From DATBGZ01 sp963803115 (GTDB lineage Bacteria > Actinomycetota > Actinomycetes > Mycobacteriales > Micromonosporaceae), in the NCBI GenBank assembly GCA_963803115.1, contig CAWDLN010000002.1, forward strand, positions 1-64,000: a stretch of 64,000 nucleotides of DNA, in the 5' to 3' direction. Made by a program: the position numbers and the translations under genes. Shown here piece by piece: positions 1-8,271 of this stretch (its first letter is position 1; the number at the start of each line of letters is the position of its first letter). The notes under the pieces were generated by a model. That model saw nothing but the letters and a program-made list of their open reading frames with translations. It did no database searches and was not told the DNA's origin.

Positions 1-72
1 CCGGGTTATGTGGCCGGTAGAGATGACTGCGCTGGCGGGGACGCCGCGCTGGCCTGTTCCGGCCACATAACC
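1..72 (+). repeat. Left terminal inverted repeat of RIT element
   Basis: Reverse complement of 3499-3570 with one mismatch (A/G at the position five to six bases inside the inner palindrome arm). The repeat itself contains a smaller inverted repeat: GGTTATGTGGCCGG at 4-17 and CCGGCCACATAACC at 59-72. Such nested palindromes are expected recombinase binding sites. Confidence 0.92.
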
Positions 73-220
73 AGGAGCGTGGATCGACCCGTCCTTGACC
101 CTCGCCTGGATCCAGTAGGGCCTGTAGCGGGTTTCCCGCGTGAGAGATCGACGCTGATGTCTTAGATCGCGGTGGCGAAGAATCGCCTTCTGTTCACCAT
201 GACCAGAAGGGCCGATTCCT

Positions 221-1492
221 ATGGCAGCAGCAAATGTCCGCGAGGCCTCGGCGCGGGTGATCGTCGCGTTGATGGCGGCGGGCAGGTCGAGGGCGACGAT
301 CAAACGCCACCAAGCGGAGTACAACGCGTTCGCCAAATTCCTCGAGGGCGGCGGTCAGGCACTGCCGACCGAGGCGGCGTGCCTCGACTTCGTCGCAGAG
401 CGATCAGGGTCGAGGCTCGCGGACCTACGCGAGCCGACGAGTTCCAGGCCTGCTCAACTCGCACGCCGGCCCCTGATCCTGCTGATGGAATGCCTGGATG
501 AGGGCACCCCCCAGGTGGGCCGGGCCACAACGCCGCTGGTCGATCGCTCCCCAGCGCGTTTCCGCGCGGCCAGGGACGAGTACCTCACGGCGTGCCGGGT
601 GCAGGGCAACGCCGAGGCCAGCGTCGTTACGAAGCAACGCGCCGCGGACCAGTTCCTCGCATACCTCGACGAGGTCGGCCGGACAACTCTCGATCAGGCG
701 GAGGCCCGTGATCTGGCTGGGTTTTGGGCCCGGCGCCAGCGCCGGGGCTACGCCCCGAAGACCACCGGCACGATGCGCTCGGCGTTGGCCGACTTCCTGC
801 GTCATCTGCACCAGGCCGGGCAGATCCGCGAAGACCTGGCCCAGCGCCTGCCACCCCAGCGCTACCCACGGCGGGGCGCGTCGGCCCCGTACCTGTGGAC
901 GGCTGAGGATGTTCGTCTGGTCTTGGACCAGATCGACAGGCAATCCGCTATCGGCAAACGCGACTACGCGATGGTTCTGCTGACCGCCAGGCTCGGGTTG
1001 AGGGTCGGCGATCTGCGCCGCTTGGAGCTCGGATGGTTCGACTGGCGGGCCAAGACCCTAGCGTTGACGCAGCACAAGACCGGCGTGCCGTTGACGTTGC
1101 CGTTACCGGGCGACGTCGGCTGGTCCGTGATCGACTACATTCGCCACGGCCGGCCCGACGCGGACTGTCCGCAGGTGTTCCTGAAACACCGCTATCCGTT
1201 TACAGCTTTCGGTTCGTCCACATCGGCGGGCTGCCGGCTGCGCTACTACGCGCGGCGGGCCGGGGTCGTGTTCCGGGCCGGGCGCTCGCACGGCCTGCAC
1301 TCGCTGCGCGGCGCATTGGCGGTCGCGATGCTCCAAACCGACACACCACCGCCGGTTGTCACGGCGGTCCTGGGTCACGCGGCTGGTAAGACAACCGCCG
1401 CGCACTACCTCAGGCTCGACACCGAGTACGTGCGCCGTTGCTGCCTGGACGTCGAAGATGTTCTCACCCCAGCGCAAGGGGCGCGGTCGTGA
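221..1492 (+). CDS. ritA: RIT tyrosine recombinase, first of trio (RitA-like)
   Basis: A 423-residue tyrosine recombinase. The N-terminal half has a SAM-like DNA-binding core (about residues 110-200, including the stretch RGYAPKTTGTMRSALADFL). The C-terminal half holds the catalytic residues: Arg in ARLGLRVGDLRRL, Lys in the HKTG beta-hairpin, His-x-x-Arg in GLHSLRGAL, the LGH box and the presumed nucleophile Tyr in AAHYLRLD. All residues needed for strand exchange are present. Its stop overlaps the GTG start of the second recombinase. The ATG at 221 is the first plausible start; no strong ribosome site is visible and an earlier non-ATG start is possible. In RIT elements all three enzymes are thought to act together on the terminal repeats. 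Confidence 0.88.
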   Translation: MAAANVREASARVIVALMAAGRSRATIKRHQAEYNAFAKFLEGGGQALPTEAACLDFVAERSGSRLADLREPTSSRPAQLARRPLILLMECLDEGTPQVGRATTPLVDRSPARFRAARDEYLTACRVQGNAEASVVTKQRAADQFLAYLDEVGRTTLDQAEARDLAGFWARRQRRGYAPKTTGTMRSALADFLRHLHQAGQIREDLAQRLPPQRYPRRGASAPYLWTAEDVRLVLDQIDRQSAIGKRDYAMVLLTARLGLRVGDLRRLELGWFDWRAKTLALTQHKTGVPLTLPLPGDVGWSVIDYIRHGRPDADCPQVFLKHRYPFTAFGSSTSAGCRLRYYARRAGVVFRAGRSHGLHSLRGALAVAMLQTDTPPPVVTAVLGHAAGKTTAAHYLRLDTEYVRRCCLDVEDVLTPAQGARS

Positions 1493-2453
1493 ACGCGCTG
1501 ACGCTGCCTGACCTGATCGACACGCTGGTCGCGGCACGCCGCGCTGGCGGGTTCCGGTACCACAGCCAGCAACGGGTGCTGCGCCAGTTCGCCGAGCACG
1601 CCCGCCGGGAAGGCCACGCGGACGGCTCGATCATCAAAGAAGCGGTCGAGGATTTCCTCTACGGTCGTCATCTCAAGGCGTCCACCATTCGCCGCGAGGA
1701 GATCGTCCTGCGTGAGCTGGCCGAACACGTCCGGCAGTTCGGTTGGCAAGCGTGGGCGCCGGCGACGCTGACCGGCGTGAAGACCCCGCACCGGCCGCCG
1801 CCCTACGTGTTCAGCGACGACGAGATCCGCCGCCTCTTCCACGTCATCGACACTCAGCAGCTGTCCGAGATGTCGAACAGGGCGCTGGTCGACCCGGTGC
1901 TGTTTCGGGTGTTCTACGCCACCGATGCCTATCGGAAGGGCTCAATCTAGAACTACGTGACTTCGAACCGGCCCGTGCGACCATCGAGGTACGCGACGGT
2001 AAGAACCACGAGAACCGCCTCGTGCCCATCACCGGCCGTCTGGCCACCACCCTGCAGAGCTATATCGCGGCCGCCCACCCGCGCCCCGTGCCGGCCCACA
2101 AGCTGTTCTATACCGGCGACCCGGCCAAGCCGGCCGACAAGTCCACGATTTACAACGGGTTCCGTCGTTACCTCACCGACGCGGACATCCCTCATTTCCC
2201 GGGAGGCCCGCACATCCATTCGCTGCGCCACGGCTTCGCCGTCCAGAACCTGCGTCGGTGGGCGGCCGACGGCGCGGACCTCAGAGTGAGGCTGCCATAT
2301 CTGTCCGCGTATATGGGTCACGCCGACCAGCGCGGAACCCAGTACTACCTCCAGCTGACCGCGGACGCGCATCCCGAGGTCGCCGCCATGGCCCAAGCCA
2401 GGTTCGGCTACGTCATCCCGGAACCGGTCGCGTCACAAGCAGGCGAGCGGTGA
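1489..2453 (+). pseudogene. ritB: RIT tyrosine recombinase, second of trio (RitB-like), frameshifted
   Basis: The GTG at 1489 overlaps the ritA stop. The first reading frame encodes the N-terminal DNA-binding part and ends at 1950 in FYATDAYRKGSI. The recombinase resumes in another frame at about 1937 (LSEGLNLELRDFEP) and runs to 2453. That part contains the HSLRHGFA His-x-x-Arg box, the YMGHAD box and the QYYLQL tyrosine region. The shift falls exactly in box I, where the consensus is ATG-x-R-x-SE-x-L, so the first catalytic Arg is lost in either frame. A small deletion or a sequencing error would explain it. Programmed frameshifting seems unlikely because the Arg codon itself is absent. Confidence 0.8.
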
Positions 2454-3493
2454 GCCGCGTCAACCCGGTCGGCGGGGATCCGGCCGGCAGGTGGCTGTCG
2501 AGGTTCCTCACCAACTACCTGGCCGGTGAACGGGACCTGTCCGCCCAGACCATCGCCTCCTACCGGGACGCGATCAGACTGCTGCTGACTTGGTTTCGCG
2601 ATGTGGGGGGAGCCCGGCCAGAGAAGCTGCGCCTCGCCGACCTGGACCGGGCGCGGGTGCTCTCCTTCCTGGACTGGCTCGAGGCCGCACGCGGCAACTC
2701 GGCGGCGACCCGCAACCACCGCCTGGCCGTCATCAAGTCGTTCGTCCGGTACATCGCGGTTGAGCGGCCAGAGTTCCTCGAACAAGCCACCCAGATCCTT
2801 GCTGTCAAACAGAAGAAGACCCCGGCCGCTGACCTGGGCCACCTTACCGGCAGCGAGGTCAAAGCTCTGCTGGCCGAACCAGACGCAGCCACCCGACGCG
2901 GGCTGCGCGATACTGTCCTGCTTTCCATGCTCTACGACACGGCCGCCCGCGTCCAAGAGATCTGCGACCTGAACGCCTCCGACGTGCGCGCGGCCCGCCC
3001 GGTGGTGGTATCGCTGCGCGGTAAGGGTTGCAAGACCCGGCGGGTTCCGCTGATGGACCCCACAGCCCATCTCGTGGAGGACTACCTCACGCGGCGCGCG
3101 CCCCACCTTGGCGTCGGCGCTGACGCTGACCCGCTGTTCAGCGGGCCGGAACAGACCCGACTCACCCGATGGGGCGTAACGAAAATCCTCGCCAGACATG
3201 TCCAATCCCTGCGCCGCCGCGAACCCGGCTATGCGGCCGGTATAAATGTCACGCCGCACGTGATTAGAAGGACCCGCGCGATGCACCTGCTCGAAGCCGG
3301 AGTTAACCTGATCTACATACGTGACTTGCTCGGCCACGCCGACGTGTCCACCACCGAGATCTACGCCCGCGCCGACGCGGAGGCGAAACGCAAAGCCATC
3401 GAAAGCGCCTACCAGTCGCTCACCCCCGAGCGTTTGCCTGACTGGACAGCAGACCAAGATCTCCTCGAATGGCTTGACCACGCCGGTCGGTGA
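2450..3493 (+). CDS. ritC: RIT tyrosine recombinase, third of trio (RitC-like)
   Basis: A 347-residue integrase. The GTG at 2450 overlaps the ritB stop by four bases, so I prefer it to the longer open frame. Residues 15-110 form the core-binding domain (LTNYLAGERDLSAQTIASY, then TRNHRLAVIKSFVRYI). The catalytic domain has Arg in DTAARVQEICDL, Lys in RGKGCKTRRVPL, His-x-x-Arg in TPHVIRRTRAMHL, the LLGHADVSTTEIY box and the Tyr in that same segment. All catalytic positions look intact. It closes the recombinase operon and ends six bases before the right inverted repeat. Confidence 0.9.
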   Translation: MSRVNPVGGDPAGRWLSRFLTNYLAGERDLSAQTIASYRDAIRLLLTWFRDVGGARPEKLRLADLDRARVLSFLDWLEAARGNSAATRNHRLAVIKSFVRYIAVERPEFLEQATQILAVKQKKTPAADLGHLTGSEVKALLAEPDAATRRGLRDTVLLSMLYDTAARVQEICDLNASDVRAARPVVVSLRGKGCKTRRVPLMDPTAHLVEDYLTRRAPHLGVGADADPLFSGPEQTRLTRWGVTKILARHVQSLRRREPGYAAGINVTPHVIRRTRAMHLLEAGVNLIYIRDLLGHADVSTTEIYARADAEAKRKAIESAYQSLTPERLPDWTADQDLLEWLDHAGR

Positions 3494-3498
3494 CACCG

Positions 3499-3570
3499 GG
3501 TTATGTGGCCGGAACAGGCCAGCGCGGCGTCCCCGCCAGCGCAGTCATCTCCACCGGCCACATAACCCGG
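3499..3570 (-). repeat. Right terminal inverted repeat of RIT element
   Basis: Inverted copy of 1-72 (71/72 identical). It adds a spurious C-terminal tail to the interrupted integrase on the minus strand, after ..HDLRHY. Confidence 0.92.
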
Positions 3571-4615
3571 CCGTTCACGTAATGGCGCAAATCATGAAAC
3601 CTCAAGCCGCCGTGAGCGCGCTTCGCCACGTGGTGCACCGCTTCCCGGTAGGTGGAGAACTCGGCTGACCACTCCATACCGTCCTCATCCGGCCAGAGAG
3701 CCGCCCAGCCCTCCTCGCCCAGTTGCTCGACTCGACCCAGCAGTCCGGCCCGTACCAACGACGGACGCCAAACCCCTGGTGCGGAACAGTGTGCGCCGCA
3801 TCGGACCGCCCGCCTGGTTAGTGAACACCTCGCCGAGTCGACCAGGCTCGTATTCAGCTGCATGAGACCGGAGCTGCTCCACGACGAACGGCGGCAGAGG
3901 CACGGTACGCCGGCCGGCCTTCGACTTCGGGAACGGCTTTGCCGTAACGGTGCCGGCCACCTCGACCGCGACGCGCACGACCTGGACGATAGCGGCATCG
4001 AGGTCCACCGCATCCCACCGCAGCCCCACACACTCGCCCCATCGCAGGCCAGTCCCGCCGGCCAAGGCGACCAGCGCCCGGTCCCGATTCGGTGTTGCCG
4101 GAAGAAGACGACCGACGAGGTCGACCGGGACAATCGTTTGGTCGGCGTGAGCTTTCTTTCGACTCGGGGGCAGCCGCACCCCGTCGCACGGGTTGAAGGC
4201 AACCAGGCGGTCACGGACTGCTGAGCGCATCACACCCGAGACGAGCTGGTGACACTTCGAGACGGTCGCAGGCGACAAGCCGCGGCCCAGCTCCGTGACC
4301 CATGCTTGCATACCCAGATGGTCGATCTTTCCTAGCGGAACCTCGCCCCACCGCGGCAGCACATGCGTCACCATGATGGACCGATCTCGGGCTGCCGTAG
4401 TTGGCTCGCTGTTGCGAGACTCCAACCACCGGCGAGCCAACTCGCCAAAGCGGAGCCGGCCGGCATGAGGGTCCTTGAGCCAACGCCGACTCTGTTTGAG
4501 CCAAGAACTGACTTGCCTCCTTCTTGGTGGTGAACGTCTTGGCGCGCTGCCGGCCGGCCGCATCCCGCCAGTTGGCCCGATACGTTCCGGCGTCGGTCTT
4601 GACGATGTGGCCCAT
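3571..4615 (-). pseudogene. AICE tyrosine integrase, two frameshifts and interrupted by RIT
   Basis: The ATG at 4615 follows a strong GGAGGTGG ribosome site. The N-terminal arm-binding domain (MGHIVKTDAGTYRANWRD..KTFTTKKEA) runs to a first frameshift at about 4470-4480. The core-binding domain and first half of the catalytic domain follow (LAGGTGLRWGECVGLRW with the box I Arg; Lys in KSKAGRRTVPL). A second frameshift sits at a C4 run at 3773-3776, and the last frame reaches GLRFHDLRHY before the RIT inverted repeat. The final LGH and Tyr segments would lie left of the window. The family is the large-arm integrase of pSAM2-type elements, which integrate at tRNA 3' ends. The gene is dead in this sequence. 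Confidence 0.88.
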
Positions 4616-4915
4616 CAGGTCCACCTCCGGCCCCGTCTTAGTCTCCTTTGGACGCGATCGCGGAGTTGCTGGAACGTACGGGCGATTCTCGGGCGGCAGA
4701 TGCTCAACCAGTCCGTCGAGCCAGTCGTGGAATCGCTTGCGCGGCATCAGCCAGCGACCGCCCATCCTCAGCGCCGGAATCGTTCCGTTCTGCACGAGGG
4801 CGTACGTGCCACCGATGTTCAGTCGCAGAATCTGTGCGACTTCGCGCACCGTGTATACGGCCGGCTCCGGCTCAGGCCGTGACGGCAGACGCGGCACAAG
4901 CGTCAGGGTGGTCAA
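4616..4915 (-). CDS. xis: Excisionase (Xis), MerR/HTH-17 type, open into int
   Basis: A small helix-turn-helix protein. Its core VYTVREVAQILRLNIGGTY..GTIPALRMGGRWLMPRKRFHDWLDGL is the HTH-17 fold of actinomycete Xis proteins, which bend attachment-site DNA for excision. I choose the TTG at 4915, which has GAAAGGA six bases upstream and lies 16 bases after rep. Oddly, the frame has no stop before the integrase ATG at 4615, so Xis reads straight into Int (..TGPEVDL-MGHIV). The int ribosome site lies inside this read-through stretch, and a TGA overlapping the int ATG exists in another frame. An indel near the xis end may therefore have fused the two. Confidence 0.8.
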
Positions 4916-4931
4916 CGTCGGTCCTTTCGAC

Positions 4932-6704
4932 TTATGCCGCGAGGGTTGCGGTCGGGGGTGGGGGAGTGCTCGGTGGCCTAGTTGCCGGAACATCCGGGGG
5001 TCGTTCCCGGTCGCGCGCCGCTTGCAGTGCGATGCGCACGCGGGTGCGAGCCGCGATCGACCGGAAGATGCGCTCACGCAAGCTGGCCACGTCGTGGTCG
5101 CCGGGCCGGGCCAGCTCGTATATGTAGCGGTGCTTGTCCTTCTCTTCCGGGACCTGGTCGTCGAGCAGTCCCGCCGTGACGGCCCGGAACCAATCCCGAC
5201 CGTCGAGCCGGTGGTCCGTCAGGGTCTTGTTCGACCAGTTGCGGGAGACCAGGCAGCGGCGGCCGGTGTAGCCAAGGCTGGCTCGTTGGTGGACCTTCCC
5301 CCGGCATGCACCAGGTATCAGATCCTTCTTGGCGCCCTCGGGCTGCACGCCGTACAGGAGCCAGTTGGCGCACTTGGGCGAGCAAGGAAGGACCGCGAGC
5401 TCGGCGTGGAGCCGGTCGAAGTGCGCACGCTGCTCGGCACCCTTGACGAAGGTGTGGTCGACCAGATCTTTCGTGATGTACTTCGTGGCGTACTTGATTG
5501 CCCGTTCGGCGTGCTCAGTGCCGCCCTCGATGCCCCGCACGTCGATGGTGCCGAGCCGCGCCACGTGCGCCGGTTCCGGACCCGAATCAGCCAGCGCGTC
5601 AATAGCTTCTTGCCACGTCCGCAAGGGTGTGCGTGATGCGGAGTCCACATAGGACTGTGCATCGTGATCCCAAACAGGTGGCTTGTCGACGGTGTACGTC
5701 TGCCTGTCGAAGGGCGGCCACCAGACCTGGTGGTAGGTCGCGTCCGCCACCTGCTTCGTCAGCGCACGGGGGATAGTTCCGGGCACAGCGTAGTGAGCGT
5801 GCGTCGCCAATCGACGTTGCATCTCGACGGCGCCCGCGTAGGCGATCTTCCAACCGGCGGCCCGGCGGTAGTTCTGCCAGAACCGGTCCAGCAGATGCGG
5901 GAAGAAGACCAGCGACAGCGCATGAGCCCGATAGTCGTAGCCATCGGGGTCGATCGGTGTGCCAAGACGCTCGTCCTGCTCGCCGTGGAGATGGCCACAG
6001 GCGCACGGCATGAGCTGCCCACGGCGCATCCGCTTGCCGGAATGGACCGCGCCGAAGCTCTCGAGAGTGACCGACAGGAGCATCGACGGGCGGTGCTCGC
6101 GGCCGTCCCGACCCTGGTAGGTGCGCCCAATCGACCGGTTCTCCACCGTCCGCCGGGGCAGAATCGGCGCGTCCTGGCGGCGTTTGGTGGACCGGACCGT
6201 GCGGGCCTTACTCCGCTCGCCGGACTTGGGAAGCGTGCCCCGGACCCGTTGGCCGGCCAGATATTCGTCCAGTTCGGCGACACCGCCATCAAGGTCGGCC
6301 ACCTGCTCCCACGCTTGTTCGCGGACCGCGACTTCCCGCTCGAACAGGAACTCCCCCCTCAGGTGCAGCAGCGCGAGTACCTCCGAGGTCGGCTTCTCCG
6401 GGATGACGCTCGGCTCCTCGCTCAGGTGCCAGCCCTCACGGATCTGTCGCTGTCGTAGCTTGCGGTTGCGGTTCGCACACGGCTTACACTTCGACGCCAT
6501 TCGCGCCCCGCATGGAATCTCGATCACTCCATCGACGCGACCGGTGGCGCGCTCGAACCGGCGCACGACGAGCGGTCTGACACAAACGCCATACCGTTCG
6601 GCCAGCTCCCGCAGTGCATTGCGGAGCAGCGGTTGGGCCATCCGGTCCGCCCGCGACCCCGGCCGGGGTTGCGTCGTGTCAGGCTGGGGTTCGGATGTCG
6701 TCAT
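4932..6704 (-). CDS. AICE replication initiator protein (RepSA-like)
   Basis: A 590-residue initiator. Early on it has a Cys cluster (IPCGARMASKCKPCANRNRKLRQRQ, about residues 75-100) typical of actinomycete Rep proteins. It then has a central THAHY segment (about 320) that fits the His-x-His metal site of rolling-circle initiators, and AIKYATKYITKDL (about 430) that fits the catalytic tyrosine helix. The Pro-rich C-terminus (RPPSTPPPPTATLAA) is disordered. The ATG at 6704 overlaps the stop of the upstream Cys-rich gene (ATGA), which decides the start against a much longer open frame. It should nick the element's double-strand origin so that the excised circle can replicate. No single-strand origin was identified. 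Confidence 0.85.
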   Translation of the reverse strand: MTTSEPQPDTTQPRPGSRADRMAQPLLRNALRELAERYGVCVRPLVVRRFERATGRVDGVIEIPCGARMASKCKPCANRNRKLRQRQIREGWHLSEEPSVIPEKPTSEVLALLHLRGEFLFEREVAVREQAWEQVADLDGGVAELDEYLAGQRVRGTLPKSGERSKARTVRSTKRRQDAPILPRRTVENRSIGRTYQGRDGREHRPSMLLSVTLESFGAVHSGKRMRRGQLMPCACGHLHGEQDERLGTPIDPDGYDYRAHALSLVFFPHLLDRFWQNYRRAAGWKIAYAGAVEMQRRLATHAHYAVPGTIPRALTKQVADATYHQVWWPPFDRQTYTVDKPPVWDHDAQSYVDSASRTPLRTWQEAIDALADSGPEPAHVARLGTIDVRGIEGGTEHAERAIKYATKYITKDLVDHTFVKGAEQRAHFDRLHAELAVLPCSPKCANWLLYGVQPEGAKKDLIPGACRGKVHQRASLGYTGRRCLVSRNWSNKTLTDHRLDGRDWFRAVTAGLLDDQVPEEKDKHRYIYELARPGDHDVASLRERIFRSIAARTRVRIALQAARDRERPPDVPATRPPSTPPPPTATLAA

Positions 6705-7006
6705 TCGCACCACAGGGCCGATCCGTCGATGCCCTCGGACGCCAGCTCGGTATAGCCGCCAAACATCGCCGCCAGCGACTCCACGGGCCAGAAGCCGAGC
6801 CCCCGACAGTTGGCACACGCGGTGCCGTCCAGGTCGATCCGGCCCCCGTGACAGGTTCGGCACGGTGTCCATGACGAACAATCCAGCTCGGACAGACACT
6901 TCTCGTGCTCGCCCACCAGCAGGGCCGAGTCGCACCACACACACCACGGCACGACCCTCGGCCCGCTCGCCGCCGGGAGCTCGATAATGCTGACCTTGGT
7001 GCTCAC
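6701..7006 (-). CDS. Small Cys-rich (zinc-binding-like) AICE protein A
   Basis: 101 residues with paired Cys motifs: CVWCDSALLVGEHEKC near residue 22, then CRTCHGGRIDLDGTACANCRGLG near 48-70. The latter resembles a DnaJ-type CxxCxGxG zinc site. The gene overlaps rep by four bases and is itself overlapped by the next Cys-rich gene, so all three are one operon. Small zinc-ribbon proteins next to rep are common in these elements, but their role is unknown. The sequence suggests a metal-stabilised adaptor, possibly for replication control; that is inference. Confidence 0.7.
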   Translation of the reverse strand: MSTKVSIIELPAASGPRVVPWCVWCDSALLVGEHEKCLSELDCSSWTPCRTCHGGRIDLDGTACANCRGLGFWPVESLAAMFGGYTELASEGIDGSALWCE

Positions 7007-7314
7007 CGGGCCACCACCAAGTGGCGCGCCTCGGAGGCGTGCTGAACGGCCTCAGGTGCCGACGAGGCGTAGAGCTCGGCCCGCCTGGCCGCGTACTCAG
7101 CGCCCACTTCGACCACGCCGTATGCGCAGCAGCAGGCGTCGCCGACGTCGTCGAGAACGCCACCGTCGCACGTCTCGCAGACCGCCCACGTCGACCGCTC
7201 GTGCTTCGCCACGCACGTCGCCGACTCACACCAGCGCTCACCGCACCAGATACAGACCTGGGCGAAGTTCAACCGCAGCGGACGGAACAGAGCGGCGCTA
7301 ACCTGTACCTGCAT
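7003..7314 (-). CDS. Small Cys-rich (zinc-binding-like) AICE protein B
   Basis: 103 residues, first gene of the minus-strand rep operon. Its Cys pattern is CIWCGERWCESATCVAKHERS, then CETCDGGVLDDVGDACCCAYG. The spacing resembles the neighbouring 101-residue protein, so the two may be old duplicates. The C-terminal third is an Ala/Arg-rich helix. The start at 7314 lies about 80 bases from the operator cluster at 7393-7459, so this operon is probably controlled from there. Function unknown. Confidence 0.7.
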   Translation of the reverse strand: MQVQVSAALFRPLRLNFAQVCIWCGERWCESATCVAKHERSTWAVCETCDGGVLDDVGDACCCAYGVVEVGAEYAARRAELYASSAPEAVQHASEARHLVVAR

Positions 7315-7392
7315 CGTTGCTTCCTCTCAGATGGGTTGGGCGGTGTAACCGGCCTCGGTGGGTGCCAGCCCGCCGGGGCCACTCTTTAGCAC

Positions 7393-7459
7393 GTGTACAT
7401 ACACACTAGGCCTTTGTGTATATACACGTCAAGCAGCGGTAGGATTCTCGTGTACATAC
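7393..7459. promoter_or_regulatory. Cluster of three GTGTAYATAC operator-like sites
   Basis: Near-palindromic sites lie between the divergent rep operon and a ribbon-helix-helix gene: GTGTACATACAC at 7393-7404, the perfect palindrome GTGTATATACAC at 7416-7427, and GTGTACATAC at 7450-7459. Such tandem sites are typical targets of RHH repressors, so autoregulation plus rep control is the likely logic. Confidence 0.72.
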
Positions 7460-7475
7460 GCCGGGAGGGCAGGCC

Positions 7476-7691
7476 ATGTCGCCACGCAAGCGCGGGGAAG
7501 GTAGGACCCCGATCCGTGCGGTGCGCGTCGAGGACGAGCTGTGGGACCGGTTCGGTGAGGCGACCGACCAGCTCGGCAGCGACCGGTCGACGTGGCTGCG
7601 CAATGCCATCCTTTGGTGCCTTCGTGAGCCGGGCGCACGGTCTCCTCAGCGACCCGCCACGCCGCCAGGGCCTCGCGATCCATCCGCGTAG
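7476..7691 (+). CDS. Ribbon-helix-helix transcriptional regulator (copy-control-like)
   Basis: 71 residues. The fold prediction is clear from IRAVRVEDELWDRFGEA (beta strand then helix A) and GSDRSTWLRNAILWCLRE (helix B), as in CopG/Arc repressors. Residues after about 50 are a Pro/Arg tail. The ATG at 7476 has a GGGAGGGC ribosome site. The gene sits directly downstream of three short palindromes and divergent from the rep operon. It therefore probably dimerises on those sites to limit its own and rep transcription. The DNA-binding strand residues would be Arg-Ala-Val-Arg. No partner toxin is adjacent, which argues against a toxin-antitoxin role. Confidence 0.75.
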   Translation: MSPRKRGEGRTPIRAVRVEDELWDRFGEATDQLGSDRSTWLRNAILWCLREPGARSPQRPATPPGPRDPSA

Positions 7692-8271
7692 CGTTGTCGG
7701 TGGGCCATCCGAAGATGAGCACGTGTCCATGCTTCAAAGGTCGGGGGAGCAAGCGGTGATCGGAACCCCTCTGCTGTCTGCTGACAGTGCTGCCGACACC
7801 CGCCGACAGGACCTCGCATGAGTGCCGAGTTCGGGCGAGATCTACGACGCCGACGTTCAGAGCGCGGTTTGTCGCTCGCTCAGCTCGCCCAGCTCATCCC
7901 ATGCCACCGTGGCTATCTCGGGCAGATCGAGAAGGGCGAGCGCCGGCCATCCTCTGCATTCGCTGCGAAACTCGACGAGGTGCTTAACGCGGGCGGCACG
8001 CTGCTCGCCAAGCTTGACTCGGCGCCAGCGTCCTCGCGGCTGACCTTCGATGACGATGAGTTCGAGGCGTTGGAGCTGGCGCGCCGCGTCAACGCATCCG
8101 ACCTCAGCAACGCCACCCTCATCGGCCTTGAGGAGGCTGTCGATCGACTCGCCGTGGCGTATCAGTCCACGCTTCCGGCGGACCTTCAGCCGGAAGTCCG
8201 TCGATATCTGAAGTACGTCGGTCAGTTGATCGACAAGCCCGCCACGCTGCGCGGCCGTCAACGCCTCCTAG

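Larger units (their letters stand above)
1..3570. mobile_element. RIT element (recombinase-in-trio transposon)
   Basis: Three same-strand tyrosine recombinase genes (221-1492, 1489-2453, 2450-3493), joined by four-base stop/start overlaps, lie between 72-bp inverted repeats at 1-72 and 3499-3570 that match at 71 of 72 positions. This is the architecture of RIT elements (RitA-RitB-RitC). The right end interrupts a minus-strand integrase gene immediately after its HDLRH motif. The middle recombinase is frameshifted, so this copy may be unable to move. The window starts inside or exactly at the left repeat, so the outer left boundary cannot be confirmed. Confidence 0.9.

Noticed and set aside
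4932..7241. 769-residue version of the replication initiator
   Set aside because: The extra 179 residues overlap two Cys-rich genes with good frames; the ATGA overlap at 6704 gives a better start.
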